DNA from: Prevotellaceae bacterium
GTDB taxonomy: Bacteria; Bacteroidota; Bacteroidia; Bacteroidales; Paludibacteraceae
DNA length: 14,325 bases
Assembly (NCBI GenBank): GCA_031290375.1
Contig: JAITNR010000098.1
Span: 1 to 14,325, forward strand
Direction: 5' to 3'
Below the pieces are notes generated by a model. The model did not search any database. It was not told the origin of the DNA and saw only the letters and a list, made by a program, of their open reading frames with translations. The position numbers and the translations under genes are program-made. This document shows positions 1 through 7,575 of this stretch, piece by piece (within the stretch, counting starts at the first letter, position 1; each line of letters opens with the position of its first letter).

Positions 1-1704
1 GATATTGTGGCTATTACACAATTAGGAGGAAACACCTTTATGGCTACAAACACCAATACAGTTGTGCTGTTTTTACGCAAACGAAATGAAACGGAAGTAC
101 AACGAATAAAAGAAGCCACGTACAACCTTGCCGAAAGTTATCCAAAAACAAACGAAGATTTAACAATTAATGGCATTGAAAAACCCGTAAAAAAATATTT
201 GGAGTACACCGAAGAAACCGAGATAAATCCCGAAAAATTCTTTTATTTTGTGCTGAATTACAAACAAAAAACCGTGATTATAAAAACGGGCGAAAAAGAT
301 GCTGAAAAAAGATTTTTAGGTTATAAAATTTCGCATACTCGCGGCAAAGAGGGATTTCATTCGATAGAAAGCAATAAAACCATTGATGAGTGCACTAAAC
401 TTTTTGATGAAAAGACCCTTGAAAATCCACAAAAAGCAAGTACCTATATTTATAATGCCTTCAATAATAACAATTTTCACAAAATAGACAAAACATTAAA
501 AGATAATGTTTTCTGTGCAGATTTGATTGATATGCTCACTTTTGACCGCGATAGTTTCGATAAAAACATTTCGCTTGTTGTCAAAAAAAAAGTGAAGATT
601 GAAAGCAGGTGGGAAGAAGTCAAGTTGGCAAAGACGGCAGAGATTGTAAGAGGAATAACCTACTCAAAAAACGACCAAACATTAGACAGAACTAACAATA
701 TAGTTCTAACCGCAGACAATATTACGTTAGACGGACATTTTGACATAAAAAAAGAAGTTTTTCTCAATAAGAACTTTAATGTCTCAAATGAAAAATTACT
801 TAAAAAAAACGACATTTTTATGTGTTTTTCAAGCGGGAGCAAAGAACATTTAGGCAAAGTTGCTTTTATAGAAAATAATACGAAGTATATTGCAGGTGGT
901 TTTATGGCAATAATCAGAGTAAAAGAAAATATTTTGCCAAAATATCTTTTCCAACTATTAAATTCTATATTGCGCCAATCAATCAGAGATTTAGGAACAG
1001 GTTCAAACATAAACAATTTATCGTCAATAATTAACGACGTCAAAATTCCTCTTCCCCCGCTCGAAATTCAGCAAAAAATTGTTTCCGAAATAGAAATTTT
1101 GGAAAAGAATGAGGCAGAGGCAAAAGGGAAAATAGAAAAGGGAAAAGAACAAATAGGAAAATATTTCTCTGAATTAGATAATAATGCAAATAAAATACTG
1201 CGACTTTCCAATAATGATATTTTTGAGGTTTCCATTGGTAAAAGAGTACTTTCAGACGAAGTAAACGCAGACGGCAAAATACCTGTTTATAGTGCTAATG
1301 TTTTTGAGCCATTTGGATTTATTGATAAATATTTAATTTCTGATTTTAGCATTCCGTCTGTTCTTTGGGGAATAGATGGCGATTGGATGGTGAATTTTAT
1401 GCCTGTCGATAAACCATTTTATCCAACTGACCATTGTGGCGTTTTGAGAGTTAAAAAAGCTGAGGTGTTGCCAAAATATTTAGTTTGGTTATTAAACAAT
1501 GAAGGAAAGAAAATCGGTTTTTCAAGGACATTAAGAGCTTCCATTGATAGAATTGAAGGAATAACAATAAAAGTCCCCCCTCTTTCCGCCCAGCAAAAAA
1601 TCGTTTCCGAAATCGAAAAAATAGAAACACAAATAGCTGTATTAGAGCAGGAAGTTGCAGAAATTCCAAAACAAAAAGAAGAAATTTTAAAGAAAAATAT
1701 ATAA
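1..1704 (+). CDS. Type I restriction-modification HsdM-HsdS fusion protein, 5' end outside window
   Basis: The frame is open from the first base of the window, so the gene begins upstream; the GTG at 7 is an internal codon, not a start. The first residues (QLGGNTFMATNTNTVVLFLRK) match the C-terminal part of N6-adenine methyltransferase HsdM subunits. Without a stop the chain continues into a specificity (HsdS) region with two target-recognition halves. The first starts near residue 200 (WEEVKLAK) and ends at LPPLEIQQKIVSEIE near residue 350. The second ends at VPPLSAQQKIVSEIE near residue 525. Each half is followed by a charged coiled-coil helix, and each carries an LPKYL..LLN motif. Such fused subunits methylate adenine at a bipartite site read by the two recognition domains and would partner an HsdR nuclease, which is not in the window. 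I am confident about the HsdS part and fairly confident about the HsdM tail; the DNA target cannot be predicted. Confidence 0.88.
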   Translation, partial: DIVAITQLGGNTFMATNTNTVVLFLRKRNETEVQRIKEATYNLAESYPKTNEDLTINGIEKPVKKYLEYTEETEINPEKFFYFVLNYKQKTVIIKTGEKDAEKRFLGYKISHTRGKEGFHSIESNKTIDECTKLFDEKTLENPQKASTYIYNAFNNNNFHKIDKTLKDNVFCADLIDMLTFDRDSFDKNISLVVKKKVKIESRWEEVKLAKTAEIVRGITYSKNDQTLDRTNNIVLTADNITLDGHFDIKKEVFLNKNFNVSNEKLLKKNDIFMCFSSGSKEHLGKVAFIENNTKYIAGGFMAIIRVKENILPKYLFQLLNSILRQSIRDLGTGSNINNLSSIINDVKIPLPPLEIQQKIVSEIEILEKNEAEAKGKIEKGKEQIGKYFSELDNNANKILRLSNNDIFEVSIGKRVLSDEVNADGKIPVYSANVFEPFGFIDKYLISDFSIPSVLWGIDGDWMVNFMPVDKPFYPTDHCGVLRVKKAEVLPKYLVWLLNNEGKKIGFSRTLRASIDRIEGITIKVPPLSAQQKIVSEIEKIETQIAVLEQEVAEIPKQKEEILKKNI

Positions 1705-1723
1705 AAACAGAAAAATAAAATAG

Positions 1724-3001
1724 ATGATAAATTTTAAAAAGACATTTGAGGTGGTTGCCGTTTTATTGATAATTAGTGTTTTATCAATAGAGATAGTGGC
1801 ACAAAACAGTACAAATTCGCCTTATACGCGGTTTGGTTACGGAAAACTTACTGATGCGGGTTTCGGCAGGGCTAACGCAATGGGCGGCATAGGCTTCGGT
1901 TTCAGAAACAAAACTACGATTAATCCTGCAAACCCTGCGGCGTACAGTTGTATTGACAGCACAAGTTTTTTGTTCGAGTTTGGCTTTTCGGGGTTAGTTT
2001 CGTCCTACTCTACCAACAGTACACGTACCTCAAAACTTGCAGGTAACATCGACTATTTGGCGTTGCAGTTCCCCGTAGCAAAGTGGCTCGGAGTAAGTGC
2101 GGGTATTATTCCATACTCATTTACAGGATACAATTTTTCGACAATTGATTCTACAATGATGCCCGACCCAATAGACACAACATATATTCATAAAAATCAA
2201 CTGTTTAGCGGTACAGGAGGCATTTCTCAACTATATTTGGGTTTGTCGTTCGATTTGTTTGAGCGGCTTTCCGTTGGAATAAATGGATATTATATGTTTG
2301 GTTCGGTAAATAATTACCGCTACCTTAACGTCTCTTCGTCTGACAACAGAATGACATACAGCACGTATTCGCATACGGAACTGCGTGTCAGAAGCCTCAA
2401 TACGAGGATTGGGTTACAGTATCACCAACCGCTGTGTAACCAAAAGGACGAACTCACTGTTGGAGCTATCTATGAGTTTCAACACAAACTCGGTTCAGAA
2501 TACTCTACACAGATTGTCGGACTGGACACAACAACGCAGACGGGAACAAACGCCTTTGAATTGCCAAACGTTTATGGATTGGGGGTTACTTATCATAAAA
2601 ACAACAGATTGCTCTTTGGCGCAGATTTTCAATATCAGCAATTTGCAAAGGCAAAATTTCAGAACTTTACAGATACTCTGAACAACAGAATGAAAATTGC
2701 TGCAGGGCTGGAATATATTCACAAACCTAATGGGAATAAGTATATTGACAGGGTTAGATGGCGTGTCGGGGCAAATTACACCAATTCATACATCAACGTA
2801 AATGGCAGAAGTACAAACGATTTTGCAATTACTGCAGGGGTAGGTTTTCCGTTCAGGACAATTAAAAGCGTTTTGAATGTAAACTTTGAATATGGACAGT
2901 TTGGAACAACAAGTTTTGATATGATAAAAGAAAATTATTTTAGAATAGGCGTCAATTTTACACTGAACGAAAACTGGTTTTACAAGCCTAAAATTCAGTA
3001 G
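1724..3001 (+). CDS. Predicted outer-membrane beta-barrel protein
   Basis: This 425-residue protein begins with a charged N-terminus and a hydrophobic stretch (about residues 8-25) ending in VAQ, a Sec signal peptide with probable cleavage near residue 27. The mature part starts NSTNSPYTRFGYGKL and contains AMGGIGFGF and INPANPAAYS. These glycine- and asparagine-rich N-terminal motifs resemble a family of uncharacterised Bacteroidota outer-membrane proteins. The remainder alternates polar and hydrophobic residues as expected for beta strands, and it ends NENWFYKPKIQ, also in keeping with that family. The gene begins 19 bases after the HsdM-HsdS stop, so it may be co-transcribed or use a promoter inside that gene; I see no clear promoter in the gap. 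The substrate is unknown. A FadL-like transporter is possible, but nothing in the sequence settles it. Confidence 0.8.
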   Translation: MINFKKTFEVVAVLLIISVLSIEIVAQNSTNSPYTRFGYGKLTDAGFGRANAMGGIGFGFRNKTTINPANPAAYSCIDSTSFLFEFGFSGLVSSYSTNSTRTSKLAGNIDYLALQFPVAKWLGVSAGIIPYSFTGYNFSTIDSTMMPDPIDTTYIHKNQLFSGTGGISQLYLGLSFDLFERLSVGINGYYMFGSVNNYRYLNVSSSDNRMTYSTYSHTELRVRSLNTRIGLQYHQPLCNQKDELTVGAIYEFQHKLGSEYSTQIVGLDTTTQTGTNAFELPNVYGLGVTYHKNNRLLFGADFQYQQFAKAKFQNFTDTLNNRMKIAAGLEYIHKPNGNKYIDRVRWRVGANYTNSYINVNGRSTNDFAITAGVGFPFRTIKSVLNVNFEYGQFGTTSFDMIKENYFRIGVNFTLNENWFYKPKIQ

Positions 3002-3094
3002 TTCTCAGACTTTAATTAAATTTAAATACACATAACAGATCATTGTAATAGAAGATTTTTAAAAAATTTAGTAATATCAAAAAAATGTTTTAGT

Positions 3095-3628
3095 ATGACA
3101 GAAAAAACTAAAAAGAAAAAAACTAAAAAGACTGATGTCGTAAGCCCGTTCTCCTACAAAAATCTTGACAAAAATACAGGGTTTATGTTCTTCCAGCTTG
3201 CAACTCTGTGGAAACATCAGCAAGACATGCTATTGAGAAATCTTTTTTCAATTTCTCAAATTCAGTATGCTATCTTGGCAAGTTTGTACTGGCGTTTTCT
3301 CAATGATGAAGAGGTTTCGCAGACGGCAATGCTTAAGCACACCAAAATTAGCAAGATGAATTTAAGCAACAATATCAAAGTATTGGAAAGTAGAGGTTAC
3401 ATAGTTATTAGAAACAACGACAATGACGCGAGAAAATCCAACCTTGCTCTGACAACTCAGGGCGAAGAGTTGATAACAAAAGCTATTCAACTGATTGAGC
3501 CCTACGATGTGCAATTCTTCAGTGGTATTGGCAAGGACATTGAGAAGTTTGACAAAATGCTTGGCTCACTGGTAGAATACAACGAACATAAGAATTATTT
3601 GTATTTTTTGCCGTCAGGATCATATTAG
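3095..3628 (+). CDS. MarR-family winged-helix transcriptional regulator
   Basis: This 177-residue protein has MarR-like architecture: helices for dimerisation at both ends and a winged helix-turn-helix at about residues 52-122. The recognition-helix region reads KISKMNLSNNIKVLESRGYI, and the wing reads RNNDNDARKSNLALTTQGEEL, the typical R..D.D.R...L.LT..G pattern of the family. MarR proteins usually bind palindromic operators and respond to small ligands. The N-terminus is extended by a lysine-rich tail (residues 4-12, KTKKKKTKK) encoded by runs of five to seven A. The ATG at 3095 is the start that includes this tail; a later start would remove it without touching the domain. Its targets may include the ABC gene downstream, but that is only inferred from position. 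A 93-base gap precedes the gene and a 130-base gap follows it. Confidence 0.85.
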   Translation: MTEKTKKKKTKKTDVVSPFSYKNLDKNTGFMFFQLATLWKHQQDMLLRNLFSISQIQYAILASLYWRFLNDEEVSQTAMLKHTKISKMNLSNNIKVLESRGYIVIRNNDNDARKSNLALTTQGEELITKAIQLIEPYDVQFFSGIGKDIEKFDKMLGSLVEYNEHKNYLYFLPSGSY

Positions 3629-3716
3629 TGTCTTGTCAAAACGGGGTATATTTCGTCGAAGTAGGTGGAGTACAGAAAATGCTTTAATCTATTGAAACAG
3701 TATTATTATCTTGAAA

Positions 3717-3725
3717 TAATTTTTG
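3717..3725 (+). promoter_or_regulatory. Weak candidate -7 element upstream of the ABC/lgt pair
   Basis: TAATTTTTG resembles TAnnTTTG with one extra T and lies 33 bases before the GTG start of the ATPase gene. A TTG lies 22 bases further upstream. The match is imperfect, so this is only a candidate for the promoter of the two-gene unit. Confidence 0.25.
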
Positions 3726-3758
3726 TAATTCTGCAACGTCCCAAACAAAATAATACAC

Positions 3759-4724
3759 GTGTTAATAACAAAAGGTCTTTCAATCGGTTACGGCAAGCAC
3801 ATCGTACAAAAGAAGTTGAACTTAAAGGCGGGAGACGGTATGCTAATTTGCCTTGTAGGCAAAAATGGAAGTGGCAAATCAACCCTTTTGCGGACACTTG
3901 CAGGGTTACAACAGCCAATTTCAGGGCAAATTTTGCTTGATGATAAAAATATTTCAAAATTATCTGATTTTCAGCGTTCCATATTGATTTCGTTAGTTTT
4001 GACAGACAGAATTGAAATCGAAAATTTTACTGTCTTTGAACTTGTGGCTTTGGGGAGATACCCCTATTCATCGTGGAATGGCACACTTAGCAAGGATGAC
4101 AACAGGATAGTGGAAGATGCTCTTGGAAACGTTAATATGTTGAAAATGCGAGACTGTTTTCTCAGCGAGATTTCTGACGGTGAAAAGCAACGTGCAGTCA
4201 TAGCGAAAGCTTTGGCGCAGGACACACCGCTCGTACTGCTTGACGAACCGACATCTCACCTTGATTTGCTCAATAGAATCGAGATAATGCTACTGCTGCG
4301 CTCTCTCTCCTTAAAAACCAAAAAAACTTTTATTCTTTCCACACACGAACTTGATTTAGCCCTGAAAATCGCCGATTATATGTGGCTAATGGACGGAAAT
4401 GACACTATCGCAGGAATTGCCGAAGATTTGATGCTGTCAAGTGTTTTTCAGCAATCTTTCGAGAGCAGGAACTTTAATTTTGACACCGAAGACGGACACT
4501 ACAAGATTTTACAGCCAATCGGCAACCTCAGAGTTGCTGTAACTGGCGACACGCCACATGCAAAATGGCTCAAACGGGCTTTCATACGTTGCGGTATAGT
4601 GGAAGACAAAAATGCTGAAATTCACGTACAAGTCTGTAATAACGGGTTTGTTGTTGGAGATAAACAACTCAAAACAATTGAAGAAGTTTTAACCCTCTTA
4701 AACAGTTATCAAACAAAATTATGA
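3759..4724 (+). CDS. FecE-like ABC transporter ATP-binding protein (iron-siderophore/haem/cobalamin type)
   Basis: This 321-residue ABC ATPase has Walker A GKNGSGKS (34-41), a signature region LSEISDGEKQRA (135-146), Walker B LVLLDEPT (158-165) and a switch histidine in STHE (194-197). The SDGE variant of the signature and the VLTDR stretch in the Q-loop area are typical of Bacteroidota FecE homologues. FecE-type proteins power inner-membrane import of iron-siderophore, haem or cobalamin complexes. After the ATPase core (about 1-230) there is a C-terminal extension of roughly 90 residues. The start is a GTG: an in-frame stop lies 33 bases upstream with no ATG between, and translation from GTG gives the expected N-terminus LITKGLSIGYG. 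The TGA overlaps the ATG of lgt, so the two are translationally linked. No permease or binding-protein gene is in the window, so the substrate is unassigned. Confidence 0.9.
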   Translation: MLITKGLSIGYGKHIVQKKLNLKAGDGMLICLVGKNGSGKSTLLRTLAGLQQPISGQILLDDKNISKLSDFQRSILISLVLTDRIEIENFTVFELVALGRYPYSSWNGTLSKDDNRIVEDALGNVNMLKMRDCFLSEISDGEKQRAVIAKALAQDTPLVLLDEPTSHLDLLNRIEIMLLLRSLSLKTKKTFILSTHELDLALKIADYMWLMDGNDTIAGIAEDLMLSSVFQQSFESRNFNFDTEDGHYKILQPIGNLRVAVTGDTPHAKWLKRAFIRCGIVEDKNAEIHVQVCNNGFVVGDKQLKTIEEVLTLLNSYQTKL

Positions 4725-5506
4725 CCTGCATCATTTGGAACATACCGCAAAATATACAAATCGGCTCTTTTTCAATTCATTTATACGGACTTTTTTTCGC
4801 TCTGGGGCTACTTTTCGGTGGGTTGACAGTTTATGAGCTGATAAAAAATCTCAAAGTCAAGCAAAATTATTTTATCTACGCTTTTGTAGGGATTTTGTTT
4901 GGTGCAAGGTTCGCACATTGCCTTTTTTACGAGCCTGAATACTATTTTGTTCATCCTTTGGAAATATTTTTGCCCTTTGTGATTGAAAATGGAAAGCCTG
5001 TTTTCAAAGGCTTTTATGGGCTTGCCTCACACGGCGGAGTAGCAGGGCTGATGATTGCCTTATGGCTCTTTGCCCGCAGAAACAAAGTTTTAACGTTACA
5101 GATTTACGACATCTTTGCCATTGCATTGCCGCTTGCAGGTGGGTTTATCCGTTTGGGTAACCTGATGAACTCCGAAATTATCGGCACCCCAACCAATTTG
5201 CCGTGGGCTTTTGTTTTCCCTTCAATAGATGCAATACCACGCCACCCAGCACAATTATACGAGGCAATATGGTACTTTTTACTGTTTGTTGTTATGTTTG
5301 TTCTGTACAAAAAAATCGGGTTCAAGCACCAATTTGGATTTTATACAGGAATTGGGCTTATTGGGATTGCCGTTTTCAGATTTTTTATAGAATTTATAAA
5401 GGAAAATCAAGCAAATTTTGAAAGTTCATTACCTCTAAACATGGGACAACTGCTTAGTATTCCGTTTGTCATTGCAGGCGTGATATTGGTATTTAATGAA
5501 CAATGA
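4721..5506 (+). CDS. lgt: Prolipoprotein diacylglyceryl transferase
   Basis: Lgt moves diacylglycerol from phosphatidylglycerol to the lipobox cysteine of prolipoproteins in the inner membrane, the first step of lipoprotein maturation. The 261-residue sequence has about seven hydrophobic segments and the family landmarks: SHGG (103-106), RLGNLMNSE (144-152), which is the Lgt signature around the essential arginine, RHPAQLYE (174-181), and a C-terminal region with RFFIEF (220-225) and GQLLSIP (242-248). Length is usual for the family. The ATG overlaps the stop of the upstream ATPase gene (ATGA), indicating co-translation. The last three residues and the stop codon (NEQ, TGA) lie inside the left arm of a long inverted repeat, so that element has supplied the end of the protein. 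The gene is convergent with prs. Confidence 0.95.
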   Translation: MTCIIWNIPQNIQIGSFSIHLYGLFFALGLLFGGLTVYELIKNLKVKQNYFIYAFVGILFGARFAHCLFYEPEYYFVHPLEIFLPFVIENGKPVFKGFYGLASHGGVAGLMIALWLFARRNKVLTLQIYDIFAIALPLAGGFIRLGNLMNSEIIGTPTNLPWAFVFPSIDAIPRHPAQLYEAIWYFLLFVVMFVLYKKIGFKHQFGFYTGIGLIGIAVFRFFIEFIKENQANFESSLPLNMGQLLSIPFVIAGVILVFNEQ

Positions 5507-5550
5507 ATAATGAACAATAAATGTATTGTTCATTATTCATTATTCATTAA
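5493..5550. terminator. Long inverted repeat at the lgt/prs junction, probable bidirectional terminator
   Basis: Two 27-base arms (5493-5519 and 5524-5550) are complementary with a single mismatch and are separated by a 4-base loop. The arms are built from iterated AATGAACAATGAATAATGAA-type words. It lies between convergent lgt and prs, overlaps the lgt stop, and would form a hairpin in transcripts from either side. It shares its core with the element at 8551-8600. Confidence 0.65.
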
Positions 5551-5569
5551 TTTAAGTATCTGCGGAGGA

Positions 5570-6511
5570 TTACATCAAATACTGCTCCGAAATAGATTTG
5601 TTGTAATACACGTTTGAAATTGTGTCGGCAAACATCTCTGCAACCGTCAGTACCTTCACTTTTGGACATCTGGCAGTGTCAAAAGGTATTGAGTCCGTGC
5701 AAATCAATTCGGTTAATTGCGAATTCATTATCTTCTCTATTGCTTTACCCGACATCACAGGGTGCGACACCAATGCTCTGACACTCAAAGCACCATTTTC
5801 CATCATCAGATTGGCGGCAGTAGCCATTGTACCTGCCGTGTCCGCTATGTCATCTACTATGATTGCGTTTTTGCCTTCCACATCGCCTATTATTCGCATT
5901 GAGGCTATTTCGTTTGCTACCTCACGGGTTTTGTGGCACAATACCAACGGAGTTTTAAAGTGTTTGGCGTATGAATTTGCCCTCTTTGAGCCTCCTACAT
6001 CAGGGGAAGCAATTACAAGGCTGTCAAGTTTCAGGCTTTTGATAAATGGCAAAAAAATGGTCGAAGCATAAAGATGGTCAACGGGAATATTAAAAAAACC
6101 CTGAATTTGATCTGCGTGCAAGTCCATCGTAATAACGCGGTCAATGCCTGCCGTCATCAGCAAATCAGCTACAAGTTTGGCTGCAATCGACACTCTGGGC
6201 TTGTCTTTTCTGTCCTGTCTTGCCCAACCGAAATACGGCATTACAGCGATGATTTTCTCCACCGAAGCTCGTTTGGCAGCATCAATCATCAAAAGCAACT
6301 CCATAAGATTGTCAGAGTGCTGAAAAGTGGATTGCACAATAAAAATATAACGACCTCTCACCGTTTCTTCATAAGATACGGCAAATTCGCCGTCAGCAAA
6401 GACCGTTTTGTTTTTTTTGCCCAAATCACAGTTCAATGAATGGCAGATTTTTTCTGCAAGATATTCGCTATTTTCACCGGAAAAGATTTTAAATGGTAAG
6501 GTGCAAGACAT
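5570..6511 (-). CDS. prs: Ribose-phosphate pyrophosphokinase (PRPP synthase)
   Basis: Prs makes phosphoribosyl pyrophosphate from ribose 5-phosphate and ATP, the precursor for purines, pyrimidines, histidine, tryptophan and NAD. The 313-residue protein has the class I features: FADGE (38-42), PYFGWARQDRKDKPR (92-106) of the ATP-binding and flexible-loop region, MDLHADQIQGFF (129-140) with the metal-binding histidine, and the PRPP loop VDDIADTAGT (219-228). Length is standard. It is monocistronic on the minus strand, facing lgt across the inverted repeat. A -7 element lies about 56 bases upstream of its ATG. Confidence 0.95.
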   Translation of the reverse strand: MSCTLPFKIFSGENSEYLAEKICHSLNCDLGKKNKTVFADGEFAVSYEETVRGRYIFIVQSTFQHSDNLMELLLMIDAAKRASVEKIIAVMPYFGWARQDRKDKPRVSIAAKLVADLLMTAGIDRVITMDLHADQIQGFFNIPVDHLYASTIFLPFIKSLKLDSLVIASPDVGGSKRANSYAKHFKTPLVLCHKTREVANEIASMRIIGDVEGKNAIIVDDIADTAGTMATAANLMMENGALSVRALVSHPVMSGKAIEKIMNSQLTELICTDSIPFDTARCPKVKVLTVAEMFADTISNVYYNKSISEQYLM

Positions 6512-6566
6512 AAAGTATTGAAATTTATATTATTGATGAATTTGATTTAATAACAATAACTCTGTG

Positions 6567-6574
6567 CAAAGTTA
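6567..6574 (-). promoter_or_regulatory. Predicted -7 element of the prs promoter
   Basis: On the minus strand this reads TAACTTTG, a full match to the Bacteroidota TAnnTTTG element, placing the transcript start about 50 bases before the prs ATG. The -33 region (near 6595-6598) is not a good TTTG, so the call rests on the -7 box. Confidence 0.55.
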
Positions 6575-6647
6575 AATTAATTTATCATTAAATTCACCAT
6601 GTTTGCAGTTTTTTAGAACATTTTTTTTTTATTAGAAAAAAAAGCAT

Positions 6648-6655
6648 TACCTTTG
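6648..6655 (+). promoter_or_regulatory. Predicted -7 element of the SRP RNA promoter
   Basis: TACCTTTG matches TAnnTTTG perfectly and would start transcription at about 6661, exactly where the 5' strand of the SRP RNA terminal helix begins. The -33 position falls in a T-rich run (6621-6630) with no clear G. Confidence 0.65.
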
Positions 6656-6660
6656 CAGTC

Positions 6661-6756
6661 GGGTAAGTCCTATACGACCAGCTCCCTTTGACCCCCCCAG
6701 GGCTTGACAGCAGCAAGGGTATGAGGTCGTAGCGGTGCGATATAGCAAGCTTACCC
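6661..6756 (+). ncRNA. ffs: Small (bacterial 4.5S-type) signal recognition particle RNA
   Basis: The sequence folds as one rod-like hairpin. GGGTAAG (6661-6667) pairs with CTTACCC (6750-6756), TACGACC (6673-6679) with GGTCGTA (6725-6731), and CCCTT (6684-6688) with AAGGG (6715-6719). The apex has GCU (6702-6704), a four-base loop UGAC and AGC (6709-6711). It is followed by AGCAAGG, next to CCAGG on the other side, which corresponds to the Ffh-binding symmetric and asymmetric loops of domain IV. The RNA is a scaffold for Ffh and FtsY in co-translational targeting of membrane proteins. Its length of about 96 nucleotides is normal for the small bacterial form. The loop is of URRC rather than GNRA type. 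A run of seven T follows the closing helix. Confidence 0.9.
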
Positions 6757-6763
6757 TTTTTTT
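6750..6763 (+). terminator. U-tract termination of SRP RNA
   Basis: The 3' strand of the terminal SRP helix (CTTACCC) is followed directly by seven T. The RNA's own closing stem plus U-tract has the form of an intrinsic terminator, although the stem spans the whole RNA rather than forming a short hairpin. Confidence 0.5.
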
Positions 6764-6801
6764 AGACTAAGATAATTATACAAGATAAAAAACAATTGCA
6801 A

Positions 6802-7575
6802 ATGACAACTCAAAGCAATATGTACAAAAGGATTTTGCTAAAACTCAGTGGAGAGTCGCTGATGGGCAAACAACAATACGGCATTGACGAAAACCGTCTC
6901 ATTGAATATGCCGAACAGATAGCCGAAATTTCAAAGTTTGGCATCGAAATAGGCATTGTAGTCGGCGGCGGCAATATTTTTCGCGGCTTACAAGGCACTC
7001 AAAAGGGATTCGACCGCGTCAAAGGCGACCAGATGGGTATGCTGGCAACTGTTATCAATTCGTTGGCTCTGCAATCGGCAATAGAAAGCAAAGGCGCAAA
7101 ATGTAAAGTACTGACCGCAATCAGAATGGAGCCGATAGGTGAGTTTTTTGCCAAACAAAAGGCTTTAGATGCCTTCAAACAAGGCTGCGTGGTGATTTTC
7201 TCAGCCGGCACAGGCAACCCTTATTTCACAACCGACACAGGTTCGGCACTTAGAGGCATTGAAATCGAGGCAGATATAATGCTTAAAGGTACTCGCGTAG
7301 ATGGTGTTTATGACTGCGACCCCGAAAAAAATCCGAACGCAAAAAAATTCGACAAAATTACATTCGACGAAGTTTACAGACGTGGATTAAAGGTGCTTGA
7401 CCTCACAGCAACAGCTATGTGCAAAGAAAACAATCTGCCCGTAACAGTCTTTGATATGGATACCAAAGGCAACCTCAAAAAAATAATCGAAGGTCAGAAT
7501 ATCGGTACACTAATCTACTCAGCAAAGGAGCAGAACGAGCCAGTAAACGAAAATCAAAATATTTCGAATGAATAA
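6802..7575 (+). CDS. pyrH: Uridylate (UMP) kinase
   Basis: PyrH phosphorylates UMP to UDP with ATP and, as a hexamer, is a control point of pyrimidine synthesis. The 257-residue protein belongs to the amino-acid-kinase fold: KLSGESL (14-20), GGGN (55-58), the UMP-binding and hexamer region DQMGMLATVINSLAL (76-90), and GTGNPYFTTDTGSALRG (136-152). I chose the ATG at 6802 over the in-frame TTG at 6796. An ATG at 6820 (MYKRILLKLSGES) would also give a typical N-terminus. The C-terminal tail after about residue 241 (EQNEPVNENQNISNE) is hydrophilic and looks non-conserved. The gene follows the SRP RNA, and its stop overlaps the next gene by 8 bases. I see no convincing separate promoter in the 38-base gap after the U-tract. 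Confidence 0.95.
   Translation: MTTQSNMYKRILLKLSGESLMGKQQYGIDENRLIEYAEQIAEISKFGIEIGIVVGGGNIFRGLQGTQKGFDRVKGDQMGMLATVINSLALQSAIESKGAKCKVLTAIRMEPIGEFFAKQKALDAFKQGCVVIFSAGTGNPYFTTDTGSALRGIEIEADIMLKGTRVDGVYDCDPEKNPNAKKFDKITFDEVYRRGLKVLDLTATAMCKENNLPVTVFDMDTKGNLKKIIEGQNIGTLIYSAKEQNEPVNENQNISNE

Noticed and set aside
660..1669. Minus-strand frames opposite the HsdM-HsdS gene
   Set aside because: They are antisense to a well-supported gene, and their composition reflects the A-rich coding strand.
3665..3940. Plus-strand open frame of 91 codons before and inside the ABC gene
   Set aside because: It overlaps the start and Walker A region of the ATPase in another frame and has no recognisable protein features; it is a shadow.
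5622..6439. Plus-strand frames (149 and 121 codons) opposite prs
   Set aside because: They lie wholly antisense to a strongly supported prs gene and show no family features.
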